64,000 bases of DNA from Sphingobium cyanobacteriorum (GTDB lineage: Bacteria > Pseudomonadota > Alphaproteobacteria > Sphingomonadales > Sphingomonadaceae): the NCBI RefSeq assembly GCF_030580935.1, contig NZ_JAUQOM010000001.1, positions 310,001 through 374,000 of the forward strand, written 5' to 3'. The notes under the pieces were generated by a model. It was given only the letters and a program-made list of their open reading frames with translations. It searched no databases and had not been told where the DNA came from. The translations under genes were made by a program, and so were the position numbers. This document shows positions 25,303 to 34,673 of this stretch, piece after piece. How positions within the stretch are numbered: the first letter of the stretch is position 1; each line of letters opens with the position of its first letter.

Positions 25303-27645
25303 ATGAAGCTATTCGTCAGCGTTTCGGCGGTCGCAATGATCGCAGCAATCGGCAGCGTTACGACAGCCCATGGTGCTGAAAACGCGCCGCAGGATGGCAC
25401 CGCTGGCGCGCCTTCGGTCGCGACGGCGTCCGATGCATCATCCGATTCGGCCGACATCATCGTCACCGCTCAGAATCGCCAGCAGTCGGTTCAGGACGTG
25501 CCGATCGCGATTTCGGTTTTGTCGCGCGACCAACTGGTGTCGGCCGGCGTCACGGATGTCGCCTCCATCGAAAAGGTTTCGCCTTCCCTGCAAATGACGA
25601 AGGACACGACAGCCACGCGCGTCACGGTGCGCGGCGTCGGCACGCTCAGCAATGGCGAGACGCAGGATCAGTCGATCGCCGTCAATATCGATGGCGAATA
25701 TATCAATCGCCCGACTGTATTGAATGCCGCCGTTTTCGACCTGGAGCGGGTTGAAGTCCTGCGCGGCCCTCAGGGCACCCTCTATGGGCGCAACTCGACC
25801 GGCGGCGCGGTCAACTTCATCACCCGCAAGCCTGGCAAGGAATTTGCCGTCAACGGCTCGGCGACATATGGCAATTACAATCAGGTGATCGCGGAAGGCG
25901 GGGTCGACCTGCCTCTCGGTTCCATCGGCGCCATTCGCCTGTCAGGCATTTATTCGGATCACAAGGGCTATAACAAGCATAATAACAGCTATCTGACATT
26001 GCCGCAGTTCACGGCGCGCCAGGGCAGGCGCAGCGGTGACGACCATACATGGGGTGGTCGTGCGACACTGCGCCTGACGCCGGCCGATGGCCTGACGATC
26101 GATGCGACCTATGAGCATGTCGAGCAGAAGATCATCCCGTCGTCCCAGGCCTATGCCAATCTCAACCTGCCGGCCAACGGTCCCGGCGCCAATTGCCAGT
26201 TGAACGGATTTGTCGAAGTCGGTCCGACGACGCCGGGCGTCCAGTGCATTCCGCAGAATACCAATTTCCTGCGCCGGATCGATCGCCATACCTATGACGC
26301 ACCCATCTCCGGCATCGGCATTTTCAATCTCCAGTCGGACGCAATACGCGGCCGCCTTGCTTATGATTTTGGCCCGGCGACGCTGACCTACACAGGCGGC
26401 TATCGCAACACGCATAATGAAGGGGCGCTTGGTCTTGGCCCGGCCTATTTCAACCGTAACTGGGGTACGGACATCAAGACTCACAGCCATGAGCTGCGCC
26501 TGAATGGCGAAGCGAGCGGCATCCAATGGCAGACCGGCGTTTTCTATTTTCAGGAGGAATTGGGCACCAACACCGGGCTTTACAATCCGTTTGTCGGGCC
26601 GAAAGGCAGCTACATCAACTATTTCCGTCGCCCCACGACCAGCAAAAGCTGGTCCGCTTTCGGGCAGGTCGAAGTCCCGCTGGCTGAAACGCTGACCGCG
26701 GTGGGCGGCCTGCGCTATACCAAGGACAAGCGCAAGGCGACCTATAATAATTACGGCTTCCAGTTCAATTCCGGCCTGATCGAAATCACCACTCCGGCAG
26801 CCAGACCGCTGAAATTGCGTTATAGCGGTGATCAGTTCAACTATCTGGTGGGATTGAACTACAAGCCTGATTCCGACACGCTGATCTATGGCAAGGTATC
26901 GTCGGGCTACAAGGCTGGCGGCTTCGACGCGGTCGGCACCTTCGCGCCCGAAAAAAACACCGCTTATGAAGGCGGCATGAAGCTGAACTTCGGCCCCGGT
27001 TCACGCAACCAGTTCAATGTCGCGGGCTTCTATTATGATTATAAGGATCTGCAGAACGACGTGCTGCTGGACGCGGCGCTGGGGGCGCAGACCTTCAATT
27101 CGGGTAAAGCCACCATCTATGGCGTTGAAGTCGAAGCGGTCATCAATTTGTCCGACAATGACCGTTTCAATGCCACGTTCAACTATCTGCATGCGAAATA
27201 TGGCGAATTCCTCGCCTCTTATGCGATTTTCAATCCGGCCAACCCGAACCAGACCTCCTTGCTGGCCGTGGACAATCCCGACCTGGCGGGCAATCGCCTG
27301 GCCCAGACACCGAAATTCGTGATCGGCGCGGGGTATCAGCATGTGTTCCAGCTCGGTTCGGCCGGCACGCTGACCGCAAACGCCTTCACCCGGTTCAAGA
27401 GCGACTATTTCCTGACCTTCTTCAACTATCGCGACTCCCGTCAGGAAGCCTTCACGCAAAGCGACCTGAGTCTGGAATATCGTCCCGAAAGTGGCAGGTT
27501 CGGCGTTCAGGCCTATGTCCGCAACCTGGAAGACACGCGGCCGCTGACCTATGCCGGCTATACTGCGGCGGGACCGGACGATATCTTCAACTTCCAGTTC
27601 GGCGCACCGCGCACCTATGGCGTCCGGGTGTCGTTCGACTTCTGA
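25303..27645 (+). CDS. TonB-dependent outer-membrane receptor
   Basis: This 780-residue outer-membrane transporter has a signal peptide (MKLFVSVSAVAMIAAIGS...AHGA) and a plug domain with DIIVTAQNRQQSVQDVPIAISVLS and VEVLRGPQGTLYGRNSTGGAVNFITRKP. The 22-strand barrel ends in RTYGVRVSFDF with the terminal Phe. It is the kind of TonB receptor that sphingomonads use for glycans, glycosides and aromatics. The start ATG follows GGGGAGGACAGT. It leads a plus-strand unit with an isomerase-like barrel and a GPH symporter, consistent with sugar-conjugate uptake and not iron uptake. Confidence 0.93.
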   Translation: MKLFVSVSAVAMIAAIGSVTTAHGAENAPQDGTAGAPSVATASDASSDSADIIVTAQNRQQSVQDVPIAISVLSRDQLVSAGVTDVASIEKVSPSLQMTKDTTATRVTVRGVGTLSNGETQDQSIAVNIDGEYINRPTVLNAAVFDLERVEVLRGPQGTLYGRNSTGGAVNFITRKPGKEFAVNGSATYGNYNQVIAEGGVDLPLGSIGAIRLSGIYSDHKGYNKHNNSYLTLPQFTARQGRRSGDDHTWGGRATLRLTPADGLTIDATYEHVEQKIIPSSQAYANLNLPANGPGANCQLNGFVEVGPTTPGVQCIPQNTNFLRRIDRHTYDAPISGIGIFNLQSDAIRGRLAYDFGPATLTYTGGYRNTHNEGALGLGPAYFNRNWGTDIKTHSHELRLNGEASGIQWQTGVFYFQEELGTNTGLYNPFVGPKGSYINYFRRPTTSKSWSAFGQVEVPLAETLTAVGGLRYTKDKRKATYNNYGFQFNSGLIEITTPAARPLKLRYSGDQFNYLVGLNYKPDSDTLIYGKVSSGYKAGGFDAVGTFAPEKNTAYEGGMKLNFGPGSRNQFNVAGFYYDYKDLQNDVLLDAALGAQTFNSGKATIYGVEVEAVINLSDNDRFNATFNYLHAKYGEFLASYAIFNPANPNQTSLLAVDNPDLAGNRLAQTPKFVIGAGYQHVFQLGSAGTLTANAFTRFKSDYFLTFFNYRDSRQEAFTQSDLSLEYRPESGRFGVQAYVRNLEDTRPLTYAGYTAAGPDDIFNFQFGAPRTYGVRVSFDF

Positions 27646-27652
27646 CGCTATT

Positions 27653-27691
27653 GCAATCGTCGCATCCCCGTAACCGGGATGCGGCGATTGC
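27653..27691. terminator. Strong hairpin between the receptor and isomerase genes
   Basis: A 16-base-pair stem (GCAATCGTCGCATCCC with its complement, one G.T pair) sits around CGTAACC and is followed by TGTTT. It begins 7 bases after the receptor stop. It may partly terminate transcription or protect the receptor mRNA, setting a higher receptor level than the genes behind it. Confidence 0.75.
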
Positions 27692-27798
27692 TGTTTGCAT
27701 CCAATATCAGGGACGATTTTGGCCAGGCCGACAAAATCTCTTCCTCTTTCCAAAATGCCGAGCCCAGCCTTGATGCCAAAGGCGACCGGAGACTGAAC

Positions 27799-28566
27799 AT
27801 GTATCTTTCCGCCTGCATCGAATGGCTGTTCAAGGACGAAAATCCGCATTTCCCCGATCGCATCCGGGCGGCGAAGGCGGCCGGACTTGAATCCGTGGAA
27901 TTCCATCTGTGGAACGACAAGCCGATCGGCGAGATCAGGACGGCCTTGGACGAGACGGGCGTGCAACTCAGCAGTTTCTGCGTCGAACCGCGCCGCAGTC
28001 TGGTCGATCCGGCGCAACATGACGAATTTCTGGCCGCAGTCGCGGCAACGATCGAAACCGCCAAGTCGCTTGGACGACCGCCGCTGGTCATCGCGTCCGG
28101 CTTCACCCGTGAAGGCGTAAGCCTCGACGAACAGCGCGCCGAGGCCGTCAAGGCGCTCAGGCAGGCGGCGGCCCTTGCGGCGGCAGCCGGCATCATCCTG
28201 ATATTGGAGCCGCTCAATACGATCGTGTCGCATCCGGGCATGTATCTGTCGAGCACGACATTGGCGCTGGATATTATCGAGGAAGTCGCCAGCCCGAACC
28301 TGCGCCTGCTCTATGATGCGTTCCATTCCAACGTCATGGGCGAGGATATGGAAGACGTGCTCAAGGGGCGCATCCATCTGGTCCATCATGTGCAGTTTGC
28401 CGACAATCCCGGTCGGAACGAGCCGGGCACGGGCACGATCGACTGGACTGCGACCGTCGCAAAGCTGCGGGCGCTTGGCTATGATGGCGGGATCGGACTG
28501 GAATATCTGCCGACCATGCCGTCCGTGGAATCGATCGCCAAGTCGCGTGAGGCAACCGGCCTCTGA
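27799..28566 (+). CDS. Hydroxypyruvate-isomerase-like TIM barrel, paralogue 3
   Basis: The 255-residue barrel resembles the Hyi branch: MYLSACIEWLF start, LESVEFHLWNDK, GIILILEPLNT with the metal Glu, LRLLYDAFHSNVMGED and HHVQFADNPGRNEPGTGTIDW. The HVQ.ADNPGR.EPGTG block is diagnostic of hydroxypyruvate isomerase and close relatives. It would interconvert hydroxypyruvate and tartronate semialdehyde, or act on a related keto-sugar. The start ATG has CCGGAGACTGAAC upstream; the longer frame reads through the terminator hairpin. Confidence 0.85.
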   Translation: MYLSACIEWLFKDENPHFPDRIRAAKAAGLESVEFHLWNDKPIGEIRTALDETGVQLSSFCVEPRRSLVDPAQHDEFLAAVAATIETAKSLGRPPLVIASGFTREGVSLDEQRAEAVKALRQAAALAAAAGIILILEPLNTIVSHPGMYLSSTTLALDIIEEVASPNLRLLYDAFHSNVMGEDMEDVLKGRIHLVHHVQFADNPGRNEPGTGTIDWTATVAKLRALGYDGGIGLEYLPTMPSVESIAKSREATGL

Positions 28567-28678
28567 AAACGGCGGTCACAGCCGTATGAAGGTTCGCGAC
28601 CGGCGCGTCCCGCTGGTTCGATACGGGGCACGCCGGTCAAAGCACTGACATGTTCGACATGATGGAGAGGAATGTGCA

Positions 28679-30067
28679 ATGCCGTCCGTCGTTGCCAGTC
28701 ACGCTATAAACCCACCCTCCGGCTATACACCTGCGGCAACCGCCCCGGTCGTGCGCCCGTGGGAAAAAATCAGCTACGGGCTGGGCGACTTCGCCTGTGG
28801 CCTCAGTTGGAACGCGGTGGGGGCCTTCCTCCTCTATTTCTATACCAATGTCGCGCTGTTGCCGGCGGCGGCCGTCGGCACCTTGTTCCTGCTGTCGCGC
28901 CTGTTCGACGCTGGCGTCGACCTGGGCGTGGGCCTGTTGGTCGATCGCACCCGGACACGCTGGGGACGTACCCGCCCCTATTTCCTGTGGACGGCGGTGC
29001 CCTTTGCCATCCTGCTGGTGCTGACCTTCACCACCATTGACGGATCGACGGGCGCAAAGCTCGCCTATGCCTATGTCACCTTCGCGCTCCTGGGCATTCT
29101 CTATTCCTTTCTCGCGGTGCCCTTTTCCGCCCTGATGCCGATGATGACGCGCGACCATGGCACGCGGATGCAACTGGGCAGTGCCCGCGCCATTGGCACG
29201 TCTGCTTCCGTCATCCTGGCCACCGCCGCGACGATGCCGCTGGTGGGGCTGCTGGGTCAGGGCAATGAACGCCTGGGCTTCGCCCTGGTCGCGGGCATCT
29301 TCGCCATCCTGACGCTGGCGGCGCTGTTCAACCTGTTCGCCAGTTGCAAGGAGCGCTATTATGACGACGCGCCGGCGGGCAGCGCGGTCCTGCCCCATGT
29401 CGGCGCGATGCTGCGCAACCGCGCATGGCTGGTGACATTCCTCTTCTGCCTGCTCAACTTCGTGCGCTTTGGCTGCGTGCTGTCCGTCACCGCCTTTTTC
29501 GCCATCGAAGTGATGCGCGCGCCCTGGATGATCGGCATCTTGCTGCCGGCCGTGTCGGGCACCCTGTTCCTCAGCGCCTTTTTCGCGCCTGCCATTTTCA
29601 AGCGCACGGGCATCCGCAGGGGCTGTATCGGCGCGCTGGTCATGGCCATCGGCCTGCATCTGGCCCTGCCCCTGGTCGAAGCGCAGCATGGCCTGTTCCT
29701 GACCCTGTTCCTGATCGCCGCGATTCTCATCAGCCTGACCATGACCGCCATTTTCACGATGGCCGCCGATGCGGTCGATTATCACCAATGGCTTTTCGGC
29801 ACGCGCAACGAAGGGCTTTTGTCGTCCGGCATCAGCCTGTCCACCAAGGTCGGCATGGCGGTCGGCACGGCCGTCATCGCCTATATATTGGGCATGACCG
29901 GCTATGATCCCAAAGCGGTCACGGACGGCGCGCGGACGGCGATCCGATGGTCCTATTATGGCGGGCCGATCATGATCATGATCGCCCAGATCCTCGTCAT
30001 CATGTTTTGGCCGATGGACGGTTTTCACGACAAGGTCCGGCGCGAAACCGATGTCGCCGCGGCGTGA
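28679..30067 (+). CDS. GPH-family (MelB-like) glycoside:cation symporter
   Basis: The 462-residue inner-membrane protein has 12 helices and the GPH features YGLGDFACGLSWN at helix 1, RLFDAGVDLGVGLLVDRTRTRWGRTRPYFLW after helix 2 and the DAVDYHQWLFGTRNEGLLSSG stretch. GPH symporters carry melibiose, lactose, xylosides or glucuronides with Na+ or H+. It is the best candidate for bringing the intact glycoside, or an oxidised derivative, into the cytoplasm, where the GH3 enzyme and the barrel enzymes act. Confidence 0.92.
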   Translation: MPSVVASHAINPPSGYTPAATAPVVRPWEKISYGLGDFACGLSWNAVGAFLLYFYTNVALLPAAAVGTLFLLSRLFDAGVDLGVGLLVDRTRTRWGRTRPYFLWTAVPFAILLVLTFTTIDGSTGAKLAYAYVTFALLGILYSFLAVPFSALMPMMTRDHGTRMQLGSARAIGTSASVILATAATMPLVGLLGQGNERLGFALVAGIFAILTLAALFNLFASCKERYYDDAPAGSAVLPHVGAMLRNRAWLVTFLFCLLNFVRFGCVLSVTAFFAIEVMRAPWMIGILLPAVSGTLFLSAFFAPAIFKRTGIRRGCIGALVMAIGLHLALPLVEAQHGLFLTLFLIAAILISLTMTAIFTMAADAVDYHQWLFGTRNEGLLSSGISLSTKVGMAVGTAVIAYILGMTGYDPKAVTDGARTAIRWSYYGGPIMIMIAQILVIMFWPMDGFHDKVRRETDVAAA

Positions 30068-30128
30068 CGGCCGAACGACAGGCGTGGCCGGGGCCTGGCT
30101 TTCCGTCCCCGGACATGCCGCTGCCGAA

Positions 30129-30177
30129 TTGACAGACCGGCAATCAAAAAATATATGAATAATGGTTCTAATTAGAA
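30129..30177 (+). promoter_or_regulatory. Promoter with candidate TetR operator, MFS-esterase unit
   Basis: TTGACA, 17 bases, TATATG is close to the sigma70 consensus. TGAAT-AATG-GTTCT (30156-30169) overlaps the predicted start site; its right half is perfect and the left half has one mismatch from AGAAY. It overlaps a second palindrome, TTCTAATTAGAA (30166-30177). Confidence 0.65.
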
Positions 30178-30194
30178 GCGACCCAGAGTCGTTC

Positions 30195-31442
30195 ATGGCA
30201 GAGGAGCGATGGCCGGTGCGCCTTTTGATGAATTTCTTTACGCGCCTGACGCTGCGCCCTCAGGGCATCATCATCGTCGCTGCCGGCTTTCTGCCGATCT
30301 TCGCGATCGTGTCGATGTTTCCGGCCATTCCGGCCATCATCGATCATTTCGCGAGCGATCCCGACGCGCGGTGGAAAGTGCCCATGATGGTGTCCGCACC
30401 TGGACTGACCATCGCCCTGTTTGCGCCATTTGCCGGCTTTTTCGTGGATCGCTTCGGGCGACGGCCATTGCTCATCGGCGCGACATTGCTCTACGGCATC
30501 GTCGGCACCGCGCCCTTCTTCCTCGACAGCCTCAATCTGCTGATCGCCTGCCGGCTTTTGCTGGGCGTGGCGGAAGCCGCGATCCTCACGATCGTCAACA
30601 CGCTGATCGCCGACTATTGGGACGATCGCGGGCGCAAGGACTGGCTGTTCCTTCAGGGCATATGCGGTCCCTTCCTGGCCACCGGCGTCATTCTTTTGTC
30701 CGGCGTCGCATCGTCCATCCGCTGGAACGGCATTTTCATGGTCTATGCCGTGGCGTTCCCGATCTTCGTCGCCATGCTCGTCTGGCTGTTCGAACCGCGC
30801 CGGGATGACGGCGCGACGGCGGCGCAGATCGCCCAGCGCGCCACGGTGGCCCGAACCCCTTTCCCGCTGGCATCGGTCGCTACGATCGGCGGCGTCACGC
30901 TGCTGGCGTCCGCGCTCTATTATGTGTTCATCATCAGCGGATCGCTCGCCTGGCGGGAGGTCGGGGTGATGGACCCCGCGCGCATCGGCCAACTGACCGC
31001 CATTCCCAGCCTTTTCGTCATGCTCGGCGCGCTGATCTTCCGCCTGATGGGGGACAAGCCGCAAAAGGTGCAGCTTGCCACCTTTTTCGGCCTGCTCGGC
31101 CTTGGCCTGACCGGCATTGGCCTCGCGCCTGACTGGCGCTGGCTGACGGCCGCGCTGATCGTGCAGCAAACGGGCGCCGGCATGGCCGTGCCCACGGTGA
31201 TCGCCTGGGCGCTGTCGAAGCTGCCGTTCGAACATCGCGGACGTGGCATGGGCGTTTGGACCGCCTGCTTTTTCTTCGGCCAGTTTTCCAGCCCCTGGCT
31301 GGTGCACCAGACCGAAAATCTGGTTGGAACCATGCAGGGCGCTTTCCTTGCAGCGGGTCTGGCAGGCATTTTCACCGCCATCATCATTGGCCTGGCGCGT
31401 TTTTCACGCCCCCCGGCCTCCCCTATCGCCGTTGCGGAATAA
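30195..31442 (+). CDS. MFS transporter, 12 helices
   Basis: The 415-residue major facilitator has motif A (GFFVDRFGRRPLLIGATLLYG) between helices 2 and 3. Helix-rich segments follow throughout and SFxRP-type basic residues close the C-terminus. The sugar or drug subgroup cannot be decided. An ATG at 30162 is in frame but lies in the operator and promoter start site, so the ATG at 30195 is chosen; ATG 30228 is possible too. It is followed by a secreted esterase and probably shares a transcript with it. Confidence 0.83.
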   Translation: MAEERWPVRLLMNFFTRLTLRPQGIIIVAAGFLPIFAIVSMFPAIPAIIDHFASDPDARWKVPMMVSAPGLTIALFAPFAGFFVDRFGRRPLLIGATLLYGIVGTAPFFLDSLNLLIACRLLLGVAEAAILTIVNTLIADYWDDRGRKDWLFLQGICGPFLATGVILLSGVASSIRWNGIFMVYAVAFPIFVAMLVWLFEPRRDDGATAAQIAQRATVARTPFPLASVATIGGVTLLASALYYVFIISGSLAWREVGVMDPARIGQLTAIPSLFVMLGALIFRLMGDKPQKVQLATFFGLLGLGLTGIGLAPDWRWLTAALIVQQTGAGMAVPTVIAWALSKLPFEHRGRGMGVWTACFFFGQFSSPWLVHQTENLVGTMQGAFLAAGLAGIFTAIIIGLARFSRPPASPIAVAE

Positions 31443-31624
31443 AGCATGGCCGGCGACATCATCGATGAGAGGATGCGCGTGTCCTGCCTGCCCCTCGTGC
31501 CGACGACCAAGGCGACCCGCGAACGGCAACTGGCCGCAGGGCGGAGACGGCACGGGGTCCCGCCATGCCCCTCTCCTTCCCCGCTGCGGGCAGGCTACGC
31601 AATATAGACAAGCAGGAGGGCAAG

Positions 31625-32566
31625 ATGATCCGACGGCACCATTACCGCGTGGCTGCGTCAGTATTTGGCTTGCTTGTGGGCATACCACAGGTCGCGGTGG
31701 CGCAGGCGACCGGGACTGCCTCACCGGCTTTCAGCTTTGCGCAGGTGCCCACCCCTCCAAAGGCTGGCGAGATTCCGTTACAAACCGGCCCGCAGGCACC
31801 GGAGATGCCGGCGGAGAACTGGTTCCGCATGAATGGCGACCTGAATGTCCGCAACGTGTCGGTCGCTACGCTGACCCCCTTCCTGCCAGACCCCGACAAG
31901 GCCACCGGCACCGCCATCATCGTTGCGCCGGGTGGCGGCTTCCTGGGCCTTGCCATGGAAACAGAGGGCTATGCCGTGGCGCGCTGGCTGGCCGATCACG
32001 GCATAGCGGCTTTTGTCCTTAAATATCGCCTTGTCCCGACGCCCGACGACTTCAACGTCTATACGCAGGAGATGAAGGACGCCATGGGCGGCAAGCCATC
32101 CGGCATGCGCCCACCGCAGGATACGCCGACCTTTTCGCGCGACGACGGGCTGGCCGCGTTGGCGCTGGTGCGCGCGCGGGCGAAGGAATGGCGGGTCGAT
32201 TCTGCGCGGATCGGCATGATGGGCTTTTCTGCTGGCGCATTTACCACCATCACAGCAACACTGGCTGCCAGACCCGGCGAACGGCCCGCCTTTATCGCGC
32301 CAATCTATGGCCGGTTGACCGCACATGACGTACCCGCCGATGCACCACCCATGTTCGCGGTACTGGCGGCTGACGACCATGCCTTTGCCAACCAGGGGTT
32401 CGGGCTGATCAACGGGTGGGTGCGCGCCAAACGTCCGGTCGAATTTCATTTCTACCAGAATGGCGGCCATGGGTTCGGGCTGGGTCGCGCCGGCACGACC
32501 AGCAATGGCTGGATCGAGACGTTCATGGCGTGGCTGGCCAATAATGGATTGACGGGCAAGCACTGA
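31625..32566 (+). CDS. Secreted alpha/beta-hydrolase (acetyl-xylan-esterase-like)
   Basis: The 313-residue product has a signal peptide (AASVFGLLVGIPQVAVAQA). The fold motifs are IIVAPGGGFLGLAMETEGYAVARWL (oxyanion loop), the nucleophile elbow GFSAG and the histidine in NGGHGFGLG. It resembles the BD-FAE/acetyl esterase group associated with carbohydrate utilisation. A periplasmic esterase in this island points to an acylated glycoside as substrate. The start ATG follows GCAGGAGGGCAAG; the longer frame lacks a signal peptide. Confidence 0.82.
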   Translation: MIRRHHYRVAASVFGLLVGIPQVAVAQATGTASPAFSFAQVPTPPKAGEIPLQTGPQAPEMPAENWFRMNGDLNVRNVSVATLTPFLPDPDKATGTAIIVAPGGGFLGLAMETEGYAVARWLADHGIAAFVLKYRLVPTPDDFNVYTQEMKDAMGGKPSGMRPPQDTPTFSRDDGLAALALVRARAKEWRVDSARIGMMGFSAGAFTTITATLAARPGERPAFIAPIYGRLTAHDVPADAPPMFAVLAADDHAFANQGFGLINGWVRAKRPVEFHFYQNGGHGFGLGRAGTTSNGWIETFMAWLANNGLTGKH

Positions 32567-32637
32567 TACGGACGCCGCACAGTGCCGGCTCACGGCCATC
32601 ATCACGATTTTTCATGGCGTTTGCGCATCAGACCTGA

Positions 32638-32659
32638 CCAGGGAAGTGTGCTTCCTTGG
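32638..32659. terminator. Hairpin between convergent esterase and tetR genes
   Basis: CCAGGGAAG pairs with CTTCCTTGG (one G.T pair) around TGTG. It is placed between two convergent stops and has no T run. The rest of the 135-base gap shows nothing else. Confidence 0.5.
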
Positions 32660-32701
32660 GATCATGCGCTTCCACTTCCATGGCGCGGTGCGATCGCGGC
32701 G

Positions 32702-33388
32702 TCAGGATGGCCCCGGCGCGCGCAGGAACGCGGCGCACATGATCGCCAGATCCTCCTTGATTTCCTCCCAATTGCCCTGATGCGCCGCTTCCGGCGACGA
32801 TCCAAGGCCCAGGAAGCGGGCGAGCGTATAATAGATCATCCTGAAGGCGTTGCTGACCAGTCGCGCATGATCGGGACGACCAAATTCGCTGGCATAGCGC
32901 AGCATTTGCGTCTCGGCTTGCCGCGTGAGCTTTTCGGCCGAATCCCGGCCAAGCGCCGAAATCGATTCGTCATAAATGGCACGAAACATGATTGGTCGCA
33001 GCACCGGGCTGTAGGATTTGAGCAATTCGGCATAGGCGTCGACAAAGGCGCGCGCGAAATCCTCCAGCGTTGCCGCCTGTTCGTCGATCTTTTGCATCAT
33101 GCGGTCCTGGTCCGCGTCGATGCGGGCGAGCACACGAGCATGCACCGCGCGGATCAGGTCGTCCTTGCTGTCGAAGCGCAGATAGATGGACCCGATCGAC
33201 ACCTTGCCGACCTTGGCCACTTCGGTCAGCGTGAAATCGTCATTGCCGCCCTTCACCATCAGCTTTTCGGCGGCGGTCAACATCCGTTCATAGGAGGCCC
33301 GGCTGCGCCCCTGCTGCGGTTCGCGGCTGGCTTCGGCCGTTGTCAAAATAGAATCATTCTTCGACTTCGGTGTTGACACTCGCGACAT
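32702..33388 (-). CDS. TetR-family transcriptional regulator of the island
   Basis: The 228-residue protein has the TetR DNA-binding domain at about residues 28-75 (MLTAAEKLMVKGGNDDFTLTEVAKVGKVSIGSIYLRFDSKDDLIRAV) and an all-helical C-terminal ligand domain. It is divergent from the monooxygenase operon. A perfect inverted repeat AGAAC-ATTG-GTTCT lies 20 bases upstream of its own start, the usual arrangement for an autoregulated repressor. The same motif in other promoters of the island makes it the likely master regulator. The inducer is unknown, probably the glycoside or its aglycone. Confidence 0.9.
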   Translation of the reverse strand: MSRVSTPKSKNDSILTTAEASREPQQGRSRASYERMLTAAEKLMVKGGNDDFTLTEVAKVGKVSIGSIYLRFDSKDDLIRAVHARVLARIDADQDRMMQKIDEQAATLEDFARAFVDAYAELLKSYSPVLRPIMFRAIYDESISALGRDSAEKLTRQAETQMLRYASEFGRPDHARLVSNAFRMIYYTLARFLGLGSSPEAAHQGNWEEIKEDLAIMCAAFLRAPGPS

Positions 33389-33422
33389 ATTGACCCTATC
33401 AATAATGAGAACATTGGTTCTA
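33373..33422. promoter_or_regulatory. Divergent tetR/monooxygenase promoter with perfect operator
   Basis: Plus strand TTGACA (33373-33378), 18 bases, TATCAA (33397-33402). The perfect 5-4-5 inverted repeat AGAAC-ATTG-GTTCT (33408-33421) sits on the predicted start site. The -35 falls inside the tetR start. Repressor binding would block both directions. Confidence 0.75.
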
Positions 33423-33506
33423 ATTGAATTATATTCTGACGGCTTGGGCGCTCAAAGTAAACCAGTTGTCGGGATCGCCGCCCATGAGGCACCTGTGGAG
33501 GGGATA

Positions 33507-34619
33507 ATGCGCTTTTCTGTTTTTCTGAATGCTCGTTCGATGGCGGCCAACGAGGATCGCAAGCTGATTCAGGATTTGACGAGCCATGCAACGATCGCCG
33601 CCGAGCTTGGCTTTGATGCCATTTTCCTCCCCGACCATCATTTCAACGGCTATATGCCGATTGCGTCGGACAGCTATATGTATGCCGCCTATCTGGCCGC
33701 GAAACTGCCACAGATGCATTTCGGCTTCTCGGTAACGTCCGTTCCGCTTCATCATCCCGTCCGTTTCGTTGAGCGCATCAATATCCTCGACCAGTTGACC
33801 GATGGCAAGCTGTTGGTTGGCGTCGGGAGCGGCACGACCCCTGAAGAAATGATCGGCTTCGGCGTCGATTATAAGGATTCGAAGGATATCTCCGAAAACA
33901 ACCTGGCCATTGCAGAGCAGCTTTGGGCCAAGCAGATGGACGATCCCGCCGTTACGATCAACAATGGCCCCCATCAGGGTCGCGTGCTTCAACGCATCGC
34001 GCCTGCCGCCTATTCGCCGGGCCACGCTCGCCTGATGCCGGTGGCGATGAAGGAAGCCAGCGCCCGTCGCGCCGCCGAAAATGCCTGGCCGGCCTTCATC
34101 CCCGCCTTCACCCCGCCGCAGATCGGCGGCACCGAGCCGATGAAGCATGTGTCCAAATATTTCGGTATTTATCGCGCCCTGCTGGACGAAGCGGGCCATT
34201 CGCCCGAAACGATCGCGCGCGCGCTCGACTGGACAACCCACACCTATCAGCTTGTCCATGTTGCCGAAACGGACGAACAAGCGCGCGAGGAACTGGAAAT
34301 CATCCTGCGGGCCTACCAGAACGCGATCGAGCGCGAGGCCGAATTCAACGCCCGCGCCGAAGCCGACGATTCCAATAAAAAGACCGATCAGACACCCAAT
34401 GCGCTGACGGAAGACTGGATCGGCACATGGTGCCTGTACGGCTCTCCTGAAACGGTGGTCGAACATCTCAAGCCCTACCAGGCGTTGGGGATCGGCAACA
34501 TCCTGTGCGGCACCACGACCGGCCCGCTGACCGAGGAACGCCTGCGCCTGGGCAATCAGACGCTGCGGCTGCTGTCGGAAAAGGTCATGCCGGCGTTCAA
34601 GGTTGCCGAACCAGCCTGA
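33507..34619 (+). CDS. LLM-class (luciferase-like) flavin-dependent monooxygenase
   Basis: The 370-residue TIM barrel of the bacterial luciferase superfamily shows MRFSVFLNARS at strand 1, AELGFDAIFLPDHHFNGY at strand 2, and HFGFSVTSVPLHHPVRFVERINILDQLTDGKLLVGVGSGTTPEEMIGFG, the typical luciferase monooxygenase core. The C-terminal part holds GSPETVVEHL. It would use FMNH2 and O2 to oxidise an organic substrate. The adjacent NAD(P)H:FMN reductase supplies reduced flavin. The start ATG at 33507 follows GTGGAGGGGATA; a longer in-frame extension runs through the operator. It is the first gene of the divergent operon. Confidence 0.9.
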   Translation: MRFSVFLNARSMAANEDRKLIQDLTSHATIAAELGFDAIFLPDHHFNGYMPIASDSYMYAAYLAAKLPQMHFGFSVTSVPLHHPVRFVERINILDQLTDGKLLVGVGSGTTPEEMIGFGVDYKDSKDISENNLAIAEQLWAKQMDDPAVTINNGPHQGRVLQRIAPAAYSPGHARLMPVAMKEASARRAAENAWPAFIPAFTPPQIGGTEPMKHVSKYFGIYRALLDEAGHSPETIARALDWTTHTYQLVHVAETDEQAREELEIILRAYQNAIEREAEFNARAEADDSNKKTDQTPNALTEDWIGTWCLYGSPETVVEHLKPYQALGIGNILCGTTTGPLTEERLRLGNQTLRLLSEKVMPAFKVAEPA

Positions 34620-34673
34620 AGAGATGGGATGAGCGCGGCCCGGCAGAAGGCCGCGTTGAACAAGGAGTTTGGC

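Noticed and set aside
33346..33362. AGAATCATTCT near the tetR start as a second operator
   Set aside because: The half-sites have a one-base spacer instead of four and lie inside the tetR coding region.
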